A stretch of DNA of 16,146 nt from Promethearchaeota archaeon (GCA_030605085.1 JAUWBH010000147.1:1-16146); one strand, 5' to 3'; numbered from the stretch's first letter, positions 7,360 through 14,193 are shown. Notes: generated by a model from the letters alone, not told the origin. Program-made: numbers and translations.

Positions 7360-7935
7360 ATGAACTATATGACTACTTATTATTTTGATATAGAAACTGA
7401 TACTGAAGGAAGAGAAAGACCAGATCCATCTAAAGATAAAATAATAACTATTCAATATCAACCTTTTTATGATGATTCAGGAAACCAAAAAGAACCTTTG
7501 ACTATATTAAAAAGTTGGGAATCATCTGAAGGGAGTATTTTGAGTGATTTTTTAAATTTTACTGGATGGAAAGAAGATTCTCCAAGAATTTGGAAATTTA
7601 TTCCTGCTGGTGTAAATTTATCGTATGATTTATTTATTATTTTAAAACGTAGTAAAGAATTGTTAAATATAGAAATTCCAGTTCAATTAATTATGCACGA
7701 AATACCAAAATTAGATTTGAAGTCAATACTTGTTATAGCAAATAAAGGTAGTTTTCGGGGATCTAGTTTGGATAATTTCTCTAAAAAAGCGGGTTCTGGA
7801 AAACAAATAAGATTATATATTAAAAACAAGGAATGGGACAATCTTTTAAAATATATTAAACAAGAAACTGAAGCTTTCCTTGAAGTTTATAAAATACTTG
7901 TAGAAAATATTCCCAATATACTTAAAAAACATTAA
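7360..7935 (+). CDS. Stand-alone DEDD-type 3'-5' exonuclease
   Basis: The 191-residue protein resembles the exonuclease domain of family B polymerases and other RNase H-fold DEDD nucleases. Exo I is YFDIETD (D10, E12). Exo II is PAGVNLSYDLFIL-like (N86, D90). The usual LDLKSIL helix follows near 118-124, and Exo III is KYIKQETEAF (Y165 with glutamate 169 where aspartate is normal in YxxxD). Such enzymes remove nucleotides from 3' ends of DNA using two metal ions. No polymerase domain follows; the frame ends soon after Exo III. ATG 7360 and ATG 7369 are both possible starts. No SD is visible, and an AT-rich TTTTTTAAAT precedes 7360, so leaderless expression is likely. It lies divergently from the Cas4-like gene. 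The fold is well supported; the substrate is unknown. Confidence 0.72.
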   Translation: MNYMTTYYFDIETDTEGRERPDPSKDKIITIQYQPFYDDSGNQKEPLTILKSWESSEGSILSDFLNFTGWKEDSPRIWKFIPAGVNLSYDLFIILKRSKELLNIEIPVQLIMHEIPKLDLKSILVIANKGSFRGSSLDNFSKKAGSGKQIRLYIKNKEWDNLLKYIKQETEAFLEVYKILVENIPNILKKH

Positions 7936-8280
7936 AAAAGTTATCAATTTCATACACGCGGCATTTTAATCGTAAGGATAATTTAAAAAGAATAATTTGA
8001 TGAGATATTAAAGATTTTTGAAGATTAAATAAAACCATAACTTTTAATAGCTCCATTCTCACATTATTATCGATAGCAAAATCTAAACAAAAATATTGAG
8101 TAAGGATTAGAAAAAAAATTAATAATCAAAAAGAGTATTAATATTTATATAGAAATCATGTGAATTTTACCATTTCTAAAAACTTTTTCTTTATAGGTTA
8201 ATTTTTTTTAAACTCTTAAAATTCTTAGTTTTCCAAGCTATTTAAACTATTTTATGAAAGTTTACGAGAGAAAAGTAGAG
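7936..8280. other. Gene-free AT-rich stretch
   Basis: No credible reading frame, RNA gene or long repeat is seen between the exonuclease stop and the repeat array that begins at 8291. The only regular element I noticed is a short TATCGATA palindrome in the middle of the stretch. Confidence 0.5.
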
Positions 8281-8290
8281 ATTTTGAAAG

Positions 8291-8365
8291 AGAAAACTTG
8301 TAATCTCTACAAGATTACCTTAGAAAACTTGTAAAACTTGTAATGAAAAAATTAGAAAACTTGTA
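8291..8365 (+). repeat. Array of AAAACTTGTAA repeats (iteron- or operator-like)
   Basis: Four direct copies of AAAACTTGTA are present: at 8294-8303, 8325-8334, 8333-8342 and 8356-8365. Three of them extend to AGAAAACTTGTA (8291, 8322 and 8354). The second and third overlap. An inverted half TACAAG lies at 8308-8313, and GTAATCT (8300-8306) faces AGATTAC (8312-8318), giving a hairpin. A further exact AAAACTTGTAA lies at 9106-9116, right after the two-gene operon, and a one-mismatch copy (AAAAGCTTGTAA) at 10382-10393. Direct repeats ahead of a winged-helix gene fit a replication origin (iterons) or a multi-copy operator for autoregulation. Confidence 0.7.
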
Positions 8366-8397
8366 GCGTTTCAAGATTTATTTTTCTAAGAAAACAA

Positions 8398-8437
8398 TGT
8401 TAAAATTAACACAATTTCACAAAGAATTTTAGTGAAA
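8398..8437. promoter_or_regulatory. Two dyads just before the winged-helix gene
   Basis: TGTTAA (8398-8403) faces TTAACA (8406-8411) across two bases, and TTTCAC (8415-8420) faces GTGAAA (8432-8437) across eleven bases. The second dyad ends four bases before the ATG at 8442 and includes its weak GTGA SD-like sequence. These could be operators for the encoded regulator, or a hairpin that hides the start. The symmetry is seen, the role inferred. Confidence 0.4.
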
Positions 8438-8441
8438 AATA

Positions 8442-8786
8442 ATGGGACATAAAGAAAATATTATCGAGATTTTAAAGGAAAACGAGTTAGGGCTAAAATA
8501 TAAGGCATTGTATAATAAATATGAGGAAAAATTTGGGTTTAAACTTAGTAATCAAGAAAAAAATGGCTATTATTATTTAAAACGACTAATGGATAAGGAT
8601 TTAGTAAAAACCTATGTTCCAGAGGGCAGAAAGGGTAAAATTATAGCATATAAATTAACTGAAAAAGCATTAACAGAGAAACCAGACGATTTAAAATTTC
8701 TAATAGGATTAATTGAAAGAGGAGCAATGAAATTTTATAAATCAAAACTAAAACAAGATGATATAGAGAGATTAGAGGTGATGTAA
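8442..8786 (+). CDS. Small winged-helix DNA-binding protein
   Basis: The 114-residue protein is basic and helical, with the layout of a winged helix-turn-helix. An N-terminal helix is KENIIEILKENELG, the next helices are around KYKALYNKYEEKFG and NGYYYLKRLMDKDLV, and the wing is a GRKGKIIAYKLTEKA hairpin. This pattern is common in archaeal plasmid and virus regulators or replication-linked proteins. It follows the AAAACTTGTAA array and the two dyads, so it is a good candidate for the protein that binds them. Its TAA stop shares one base with the ATG of the next gene (TAATG), so the two form a coupled operon. No enzyme motif is seen. The fold is inferred from the helix and wing pattern; the exact family is not known. 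Confidence 0.6.
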   Translation: MGHKENIIEILKENELGLKYKALYNKYEEKFGFKLSNQEKNGYYYLKRLMDKDLVKTYVPEGRKGKIIAYKLTEKALTEKPDDLKFLIGLIERGAMKFYKSKLKQDDIERLEVM

Positions 8787-9103
8787 TGAAAATTCAATTT
8801 GCAGAAGAAAAATCAACAGTATCCATTAAAAATCCTATAATTCAGGAATCAATGTCGAAGCCTATTCAAGAAGAAAAAGCTCCAAAAAACGAAGAAAAAA
8901 ACACATTAAAAATAAAAATCCCTAATACAAATGTTTTATCTGAATTAGAATTTAAAATGTTTGATAATGCCATAGAACTTATCTATAGTAGCAATTATAA
9001 GCGATATAAGGGTAGTAGAAGTAAAGGCATGTTAAATGCATTAAACACTCTTAAAGAAATGAAAGATATTATAGAAAAGAGATTAATGCATAATTTATTA
9101 TGA
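8786..9103 (+). CDS. Unknown small protein, partner of the winged-helix protein
   Basis: The 105-residue protein is not recognised. Residues 1-40 are charged and likely disordered (KPIQEEKAPKNEEKN). The second half contains a basic, helical region around YSSNYKRYKGSRSKG, followed by a helix with regular hydrophobic spacing (MLNALNTLKEMKDIIEKRL). It starts within the stop of the winged-helix gene, so they are translationally coupled. The layout of a flexible N-terminus and basic helical C-terminus is like partition or plasmid-copy-control partners, but nothing in the sequence proves this. An AAAACTTGTAA copy follows three bases after the stop codon. Confidence 0.55.
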   Translation: MKIQFAEEKSTVSIKNPIIQESMSKPIQEEKAPKNEEKNTLKIKIPNTNVLSELEFKMFDNAIELIYSSNYKRYKGSRSKGMLNALNTLKEMKDIIEKRLMHNLL

Positions 9104-9105
9104 GA

Positions 9106-9116
9106 AAAACTTGTAA
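9106..9116 (+). repeat. Downstream copy of the AAAACTTGTAA repeat
   Basis: An exact match to the 11-base repeat of the array at 8291-8365, three bases past the end of the two-gene operon. The operon is therefore bracketed by the same motif in the same orientation. The following bases, ending in AGTAAAAAATAAG ahead of an ATGGGA at 9176, loosely resemble the leader of the 8442 gene, which might mark an old duplication of the promoter region. Confidence 0.55.
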
Positions 9117-9304
9117 CAAATAAACAAAGTTTTAAATTTTCTTTATAGAAACAATACTTTAGTAAAAAATAAGAATGGGAGGTATAATCTTAATTTTTAA
9201 AACAAATCGAGAACTAAAAATTTCATTAATTAATAAAAAAGATTACTTTTAAGTCTATTTTACATTTAGATAGTTAAAGGAAAATATAACGAGAAAACGA
9301 CAAT

Positions 9305-10219
9305 ATGGAATTATTTAATAAAGAATTAAAAGAAATTAACGAAAATGATTTACGCAAAATGGAAGCAGACCCAGTGAATTTTGAATCGTTGCAAATTGAG
9401 TATAAAATTAGATTTGATGGTGACGCAGGAGAATTACAAAGAGATGTAGTACAATTTGCCAATGGTTTCGAAGATGGATATATATTATTTGGAATTTCAG
9501 ACGACCCCATAACTATTGTTGGGATTGAAAAAAATGAATTAGACGGATTAAAAACAGTATTGAATGATGTATTACCAAAAAGAATTGAACCGGTATTAAC
9601 ACCATTTCCAGAGTATCACGCAGTTCCGTTAACAAGCGGAAAATATGTATTCATAATAAAAATATTCCCAAAGGAATACGGAATTTATGGAATAAGACAA
9701 TCTGATGATATGCATAACCGTAATTATTATCGATATGAATTTTATAAGCGTATGGACGGAAGTAAACATAGAATGAACATTGAAACAATTGTGGATTTAA
9801 TTGAAAGCAAAAGTAAAAGGGGGAAAAAACAATTAGAAGCGTCAATACACGGAGCAGCCATAATGCCAACTATAGATGATGATGTATATATTAGCGTTAA
9901 AGCAGTCAATAAATCAGTAAGACCCATTATCATCAATTCATATGGTATTGAAATCCCCAAAAAAGGAAGGGTAATTTATTTTGCACCCACACCATATCAA
10001 CCGAAATATTTAATGATAAACTCACATATTCCATGTAAATTAGAGGATGGAGATTCTTGTCAGGCATTTTTATCGAGAACAGATTTGAAGGAAATGATGA
10101 TAAGAGAAGGTTGGGATTATCCAATTGAAGCACGGGCAATTTTTAACACCAATGATGGGAAATTTTATTCCGAAGTAATGGAATTACAAGAATTAACTCC
10201 AAAAGACGCAACAAAATAA
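9305..10219 (+). CDS. AlbA_2 (Schlafen-type) domain protein
   Basis: The 304-residue protein has an N-terminal AlbA_2 domain. FESLQIEYK (27-35, with the E-x-K typical of the family at 32-34) is followed by a helix and then FANGFEDGYILFGISDDP (51-68), with the N-x-x-x-G-x-x-x-x-G-I core, and VGIE. AlbA_2 domains are found in Schlafen nucleases, transcriptional regulators and phage-related proteins, and bind nucleic acid or nucleotide. After about residue 165 there is a basic linker (SKSKRGKKQLEAS), then a beta-rich region, including YGIEIPKKGRVIYF, that I do not recognise. The C-terminus therefore differs from the helicase- or HTH-linked forms. The gene stands alone between the winged-helix operon and a remnant, reads rightward, and has no strong SD. 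Domain identity is fairly sure; function is not. Confidence 0.7.
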   Translation: MELFNKELKEINENDLRKMEADPVNFESLQIEYKIRFDGDAGELQRDVVQFANGFEDGYILFGISDDPITIVGIEKNELDGLKTVLNDVLPKRIEPVLTPFPEYHAVPLTSGKYVFIIKIFPKEYGIYGIRQSDDMHNRNYYRYEFYKRMDGSKHRMNIETIVDLIESKSKRGKKQLEASIHGAAIMPTIDDDVYISVKAVNKSVRPIIINSYGIEIPKKGRVIYFAPTPYQPKYLMINSHIPCKLEDGDSCQAFLSRTDLKEMMIREGWDYPIEARAIFNTNDGKFYSEVMELQELTPKDATK

Positions 10220-10221
10220 AA

Positions 10222-10383
10222 TTGTCTCTCACTAGCCGATTTGGGATATTAAATCGTAAATTGCTTGAGTTGGGGGTGTTAATCAAACATTCGAGATTTG
10301 TTTATAGAATTAGTGGAGACGTAGCTAATTTTGAAATTTCTAAAGTAATAATAAAGGAATGTATAAGAGATGGCTTTTTATAA
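10222..10383 (+). pseudogene. Possible gene remnant, helical DNA-binding-like tail
   Basis: A frame starting at TTG 10222, three bases after the stop of the AlbA_2 gene, gives 53 residues before TAA. It includes SRFGILNRKLLELGVLI, then IKHSRFVYRISGDVA, and ends IKECIRDGFL. The helix followed by a short strand pair resembles the end of a winged-helix domain, and the residue make-up is protein-like rather than random AT-rich translation. No ATG or SD supports it. It may be the tail of a decayed regulator gene or a short unrecognised gene. Confidence 0.3.
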
Positions 10384-10444
10384 AAGCTTGTAAGATAAGA
10401 AAATTAAATAAGTAGAAGTCATTTTAAAATCCTTGTTGTAAATT

Positions 10445-10750
10445 CTATTTTTCTTCTTGGTTTTTATCTTTAATTAATCCTAATTCTTTATATTTTTCTA
10501 CTAAATCTTTCAATTCATCGATTTTATTCTTAAGTTCTTCTGGTTTTTTCAAATCAAAATCTACTAAATCCTTCATTTGAGGGAAAAATGTCATCATCAT
10601 CTCTAATCCTACTTTTTGTTGATCTAACTGAAGTTTAGACTTATCAATCTTTTCAGCACTTCTATATTTAAACATATCTATTATTATATGAGCTATGGTT
10701 GCAATCATAGTGACGATTATTAAAACTAAACTTACAGGTTCTATTGCCAT
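10445..10750 (-). CDS. Membrane-anchored coiled-coil protein, unknown
   Basis: The 101-residue protein has a single hydrophobic segment at residues 6-26 (VSLVLIIVTMIATIAHIII), then a basic stretch (FKYRSAEK), then a charged, heptad-like helix from about 38 to 95. An N-terminal anchor with a cytoplasmic coiled coil is the expected topology. No catalytic motif is seen. It is the last gene of a leftward block that starts near 13119, separated from the previous gene by about 255 bases. Small proteins with one membrane span and a coiled coil are frequent in archaeal plasmids and viruses, but this one is not recognised. The start ATG has no SD, so it may be leaderless. Confidence 0.5.
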   Translation of the reverse strand: MAIEPVSLVLIIVTMIATIAHIIIDMFKYRSAEKIDKSKLQLDQQKVGLEMMMTFFPQMKDLVDFDLKKPEELKNKIDELKDLVEKYKELGLIKDKNQEEK

Positions 10751-11006
10751 GGTGGTAATATGAAAATCTTACTTAAAAATCAAATTATTAATATAGTATT
10801 AATTTCGAACTCATTTACTATATTCTAAATGTTTATTTTTTTTTATCCAAACTAAATTATTTCTTCCTTTATTAGATAATTATAGGCAAATTTTCTAAAA
10901 ATCGGTTCTTTCCTCCTTCTCAAGTAGCCATATTTATGATAATTTGATACATGGCAAAAAGAGATGTAAATTTAATTTTTGGAAAATCAATATTCGGCTG
11001 AAATGT

Positions 11007-11456
11007 TCAATCATCGTTGAAATGTTTCTCCCTTGTTAGCTCTGTTTCCTTTAGTCTCTGCAAATATCGTTCATTTTTTTCATTTTCTATGAATTTACGC
11101 TTCTGCTTCCATTCCTTGTTAAGGATTTTCGCTCGTCTAATATTATCCGCTCGATTTTTCAGCATAATATCTCGGTCTCGTATCGCTTTTTTCATGCCCG
11201 TAAGTTTTTTGGGAATTTTCATTCTCAATCGTTTTAATTCTCTGGTCAAACCATATTCCTCGTTTTGACGCTGTTGTTCTTCTATTTCACACTCTTGCTC
11301 CTTTAAGGCATATATCTGCTCCCTTTCATATTTCTTTTCTTCTAACTCTCTCAAAAATTCTTTATCACTTCTATATTGTTCCTCCCGCTCCTTTAACTGT
11401 TTTAATTTATTCATAGTTTTATTATAGAGCCTAATTTGCTCGTTATCTAAGTCCAT
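11007..11456 (-). CDS. Highly charged coiled-coil protein, unknown
   Basis: Nearly all of this 149-residue protein is predicted helix rich in Lys, Arg and Glu. It has long acidic-basic runs such as ELEEKKYEREQIYALKEQE in the first half, a short break near LTGMKKAI, and a strongly basic second half. It has no hydrophobic segment and no known domain. A strong SD, GGAGGTG (11467-11473), lies ten bases before the ATG and inside the last codons of the winged-helix gene upstream, whose stop is only two bases away; the two are translationally coupled. It may be a structural, scaffold or nucleic-acid-binding protein. Despite its low complexity, the good SD and operon position argue that it is real. 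Confidence 0.6.
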   Translation of the reverse strand: MDLDNEQIRLYNKTMNKLKQLKEREEQYRSDKEFLRELEEKKYEREQIYALKEQECEIEEQQRQNEEYGLTRELKRLRMKIPKKLTGMKKAIRDRDIMLKNRADNIRRAKILNKEWKQKRKFIENEKNERYLQRLKETELTREKHFNDD

Positions 11457-11458
11457 TT

Positions 11459-11893
11459 TTATTTTTCACCTCCGTATATATAATTTCCCTCGTTAATATC
11501 TATTAGTAGGTCATTCATTAAATCCTCCAGCCATTCTAGTTGTTCTATACCTCGATTACTAAGCTCATAATGGTATGGTCGTTTGTATGGATTATGCTTT
11601 CGTCTCACCAGCCCGTTTCCTCTATAGTGTCGAATGGAGCTATTAACAATATTAACATTTATGTTTTTCTCTGAGTCGTTTTCTCTGAGATATTCGGTGA
11701 TGTCTCTAACAGTAGTCGTTTTACCTTCGTTATCCATGCTCTCAACCACACTGAGTAATTGATACATCCTTTCAAATCTATTTTTAATCTTTAACACCTT
11801 TTTTTTATTTCTTGGGGGGAATTTGATTTTTTTTAGAAATTTTATTTTTCTGTTAGACATTTTTGTAAAAAACTTAATTTCCAATTTTTCCAT
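11459..11893 (-). CDS. Winged-helix-turn-helix protein, unknown
   Basis: The 144-residue protein has a very basic N-terminal tail (about 1-40) and then a winged-helix domain at about 43-120. A helix at RMYQLLSVVESMD leads to TVRDITEYLREND, then a recognition helix NIVNSSIRHYRGNGLV, and a wing PYHYELSNRGIEQLEWL. The order, with a closing 'L-S-N-R-G' turn, is typical of archaeal regulators. The last residues are acidic. Its start (ATG 11893) overlaps the end of the HTH gene upstream by 20 bases; an alternative in-frame ATG (MSNRKIKF) lies eleven codons later. Its own 3' end carries the SD for the next gene. It is probably a regulator or DNA-packaging-linked protein of the element. Confidence 0.6.
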   Translation of the reverse strand: MEKLEIKFFTKMSNRKIKFLKKIKFPPRNKKKVLKIKNRFERMYQLLSVVESMDNEGKTTTVRDITEYLRENDSEKNINVNIVNSSIRHYRGNGLVRRKHNPYKRPYHYELSNRGIEQLEWLEDLMNDLLIDINEGNYIYGGEK

Positions 11894-12740
11894 CTCGGAT
11901 TTTGGAAAATTTTTCTTTTTTTGCTTTGTTAATAAAATTGTATTGTTTTATAACTGCTAATAATGGGTCTTGCTTTCCCTTTTGTATCATCAAAATACGA
12001 TAAAGCATTGGATTGGTTAATGCTAAGAAACTTTCCATGAATTCCTCATTTTGAAATTGTTTTGGCTCTGGTTTAGGTGATTCGGGAATGGTTATTTCCT
12101 CCTCTGAATCGGAACTAAATTTCTCAACAAGAAGATTCTTGGTCATCTCCAATAAAATTTTTTCCATATCATCTTTTATATTATTTCCGCTCCCACTATT
12201 GAAAACATTTAGATTTCCTTTCCTTATTTCCATAATATCTCTCTTTAACTGGTCTGACTCAACATCTCTCACAAGATAGAATAAATATCTCTCAAATTCA
12301 CCACACACATCGATTCCCGACCGACCTTGGATATACTTCACCAGATTTACTAGCCTTTCAATCCCCGTTATATCTCTAAAACCATATTGGGTAAGCTTCT
12401 CGGCTATAACGATCGGGTTATTAATAATTTCCTCATCATCTTCGTTAAAAACTTCAAGCTCATCAAAGTTTTTCTTCTCTCTCGAACTTTTTACGTGGTC
12501 TAATCTCGCTACGTATCTATTATTCTCCGAATCATAAATCGGATACTCTGCACAGAATTCATCGCTATAGTCTTCATTGTCAGTTTTCGAGGGTTTCGGA
12601 ATATCTCTCTCCCGTAATATCCTGTAAACGCTTCTCTCTGAGATATCGAATTTATCTGCTGTCTTTTTTACTGCTTTTAGCTCATTTCGTATTTTGAGAT
12701 AAGATTCAACAATCTCAGCTTTTTTCTCTTCTTTTATCAT
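11874..12740 (-). CDS. Large HTH protein with acidic middle, unknown
   Basis: The 288-residue protein begins with a clear helix-turn-helix at about residues 10-45: EIVESYLKIRNELKAVKKTA leads to FDISERSVYRILRERDIP. It resembles the HTH of transposases, resolvases and some small terminases. The remainder has an acidic stretch (about 94-106), a helical region at 112-172, a Gly/Ser/Asn linker near 181-187, a Pro/Glu linker near 216-228, and a final helical segment. No catalytic residues are recognisable. A TATA-like TTTATAAATT lies about 25-30 bases upstream, so leaderless expression is plausible. It opens the tightly packed 12740-11007 gene run. It could be a small-terminase or partition-type DNA-binding subunit, but no large terminase is in view. 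Confidence 0.6.
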   Translation of the reverse strand: MIKEEKKAEIVESYLKIRNELKAVKKTADKFDISERSVYRILRERDIPKPSKTDNEDYSDEFCAEYPIYDSENNRYVARLDHVKSSREKKNFDELEVFNEDDEEIINNPIVIAEKLTQYGFRDITGIERLVNLVKYIQGRSGIDVCGEFERYLFYLVRDVESDQLKRDIMEIRKGNLNVFNSGSGNNIKDDMEKILLEMTKNLLVEKFSSDSEEEITIPESPKPEPKQFQNEEFMESFLALTNPMLYRILMIQKGKQDPLLAVIKQYNFINKAKKEKFSKIRDGKIGN

Positions 12741-12795
12741 TTTAGGTCGATTGGTAATATCTAATTTATAAAAAAAATTTATTTTATATTTTTGC

Positions 12796-13119
12796 TCAAA
12801 ACTTGATTTTATAGAGCTCTTCGAACCGTTTGCGGTCTTTAGCTAGCCGTCCTCCTATACCAAGCGAACAGCGTTCTTGTAGCATCGTCGCTAGCTTAGA
12901 TTCAGCTAAAGCATCAGATGCTTTTATTTTTCCCTCGTCAATTTCGGGAACTCTTTTTGAAAATTTAGAAACTACGCTTGCCCAATGAGGTTTACAGTTC
13001 TCTATTAGGAAGCTCTCGTAATCCTTACTAACTTTTCCAGCTTTTGTAAGCGGGGATTTGTCTGGATTAGCTTCCTTAAACATAGCTCGAAGAGCATCTT
13101 TATTTGATCCATTTGTCAT
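12796..13119 (-). CDS. Small basic-helical protein, unknown
   Basis: The 107-residue protein is not recognised. It is helical, with LTKAGKVSKDYESFLIENCKP followed by WASVVSKFSKRVPEID, a stretch KIKASDALAESKLATMLQERC, and a basic end RLAKDRKRFEELYKIKF. Two cysteines (in ENCKP and ERCSL) are too far apart for a zinc site by themselves. It is the first gene of the leftward block, facing the 1.1-kb non-coding region. An AGTGATTT lies just before the ATG as a weak SD. Its codon use contains more G and C than its flanks, which suggests a real gene rather than chance. Confidence 0.5.
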   Translation of the reverse strand: MTNGSNKDALRAMFKEANPDKSPLTKAGKVSKDYESFLIENCKPHWASVVSKFSKRVPEIDEGKIKASDALAESKLATMLQERCSLGIGGRLAKDRKRFEELYKIKF

Positions 13120-13973
13120 TTTTTTTAAATCACTTCATTTATTTATTAATCTTTTCGATAAATGTTATTAAATATTTGAATCATTTTTCTTCTATTTAAA
13201 CATACTGTTCACAATTCCTTTTCTTTATGTCTTTATTATTGTTTTATTTTGCTCTCTCTCAGCTCATGTATACCCAACAATATACCTATAATAGAATAAT
13301 AGTAGGGATGTCATACACCCATTCTCTAATATCCCCTCTATTTTTGTGTATAAGTTTTGGCAGTCTTTTGGCAGACTTTTTACAGAGAACGACAAAAATG
13401 TTCTCATATATATTTTACAGCATTTAAAAATCGTTTTTCTCTGAAAATTTCACTATTTTTATTTTTATATAACAAATAGTAAATACACAAATTCTTAAGC
13501 TATTTTTACAATGAAAAATTTACTGCCAAAATCAATATGTTGTAAAATCGTTTTTTTTCATCTTTAAATCGGACTTTTATTCTTTAATCTAAAATCCTCT
13601 GCAAAAATGTATACCTATATTATACCTAATGTTCTTTCAAATTGCTCATTATAGTTATTTCATTAAAAAGATATGTATATAGTAATATATTAAAATCTTT
13701 GCTTTCTATATTCTTAAATCTGGTTATTAATTTTTCCGTGCTTCTTTAGATTTTACAGTTAAAAATAGGTATAATATCCATTTTTTAAATGGTCTCCAAA
13801 TCTGAGTAGGTATATAATATCGAGAAATCTGAAAAAACTCTATTTAATATAGTCTAAGAATAGTTTTCTGATGAATCGTGCCATACCCACTTTTGAGTAG
13901 GGTTTAAATATTTAAAAAATAATATTTAATTAGAGAAATAATACTATATTTCTTAAATGCTCTGGAAAAGGTT
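13120..13973. other. Gene-poor divergent region with repeated motifs
   Basis: This is the first part of a 1.1-kb gap between the leftward block and the rightward 557-residue gene. I see no reliable gene. It holds the TATACCTA octamers listed separately. It also has a direct repeat TTTTGGCAG within 13350-13375, a dyad GAGAAC/GTTCTC (13385-13390 and 13400-13405), and the direct repeat TGAGTAGG (13803-13810 and 13894-13901). The composition and the concentration of short motifs fit a control or origin region. Confidence 0.5.
13269..13814. repeat. TATACCTA / TAGGTATA octamer copies
   Basis: Exact TATACCTA occurs at 13281-13288, 13610-13617 and 13621-13628. Its reverse complement TAGGTATA occurs at 13766-13773 and 13807-13814. 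A one-mismatch TATACCCA lies at 13269-13276. Paired copies are 11 or 12 bases apart, near one helical turn, and the left copies face the right copies. This arrangement fits cooperative binding sites rather than promoters, although TATA-like boxes are contained in the motif. Confidence 0.6.
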
Positions 13974-14047
13974 AAACGCTTAAGATCTTGTTGGTTTTCA
14001 AACGTATGTTAACCCTACTATTTTGTTTAACATAATTCGGAGCGTTT
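13974..14047 (+). other. Nested inverted repeats ending in a T-run
   Basis: AAACGCT (13974-13980) pairs with AGCGTTT (14041-14047), and inside it TATGTTAA (14005-14012) pairs with TTAACATA (14027-14034). The outer arm runs into a T-stretch (TTTTTT) and a long pyrimidine tract. Read as rightward RNA, this could be a two-stem structure with a terminator-like end, for example a small non-coding RNA. Read as DNA, it could be a set of operators. The pairing is seen; which reading applies is not decided. Confidence 0.4.
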
Positions 14048-14102
14048 TTTACTCTTTCTTTCTTTTCTACTTCTTAATTCTATTTTCTTTTTCTTTTTAT
14101 TA

Positions 14103-14163
14103 TAAATCCGACAAAAATAAGGGAAGTCAGCACAATGTAATGACTAGTCTTTGGACGGATTTA
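14103..14163. repeat. 8-bp inverted repeat enclosing a smaller dyad
   Basis: TAAATCCG (14103-14110) faces CGGATTTA (14156-14163). Inside lies AGTCA (14125-14129) facing TGACT (14141-14145). The whole set falls between the arms of the 13-bp inverted repeat and may belong to the same regulatory structure. Confidence 0.45.
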
Positions 14164-14185
14164 AATATCTGAAATCATAAATCTA

Positions 14186-14193
14186 GTTTATAC
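14186..14193 (+). promoter_or_regulatory. TATA-like box of the zinc-ribbon gene
   Basis: GTTTATAC would place transcription about 25 bases downstream, near 14213-14216, giving a very short leader ahead of the TTG at 14226. The box is overlapped by the right arm of the 13-bp inverted repeat, so a protein bound there would block initiation. Confidence 0.4.

Noticed and set aside
9176..9253. 25-codon frame starting ATGGGA after a GGGAG-like context
   Set aside because: Too short and without recognisable features; it may only be a decayed copy of the leader and start of the 8442 gene.
9651..10139. Three overlapping minus-strand frames
   Set aside because: Shadows of the AlbA_2 gene; low-complexity hydrophobic translations.
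10741..10756. ACCACCATGG resembling a eukaryotic Kozak context at the 10750 start
   Set aside because: Such a match is likely chance; no archaeal mechanism uses it.
11874..12740. Calling the HTH protein a small terminase subunit
   Set aside because: The HTH fits, but no large terminase, portal or capsid gene is in view, so the name would be unsupported.
13227..13427. 66-residue hydrophobic plus-strand frame
   Set aside because: Hydrophobicity comes from T-rich DNA; it has no SD, and it lies over the repeated-motif region that reads better as control DNA.
13269..13814. CRISPR array
   Set aside because: The octamers are too short, unevenly spaced and in both orientations; there are no spacers of uniform length and no cas operon.
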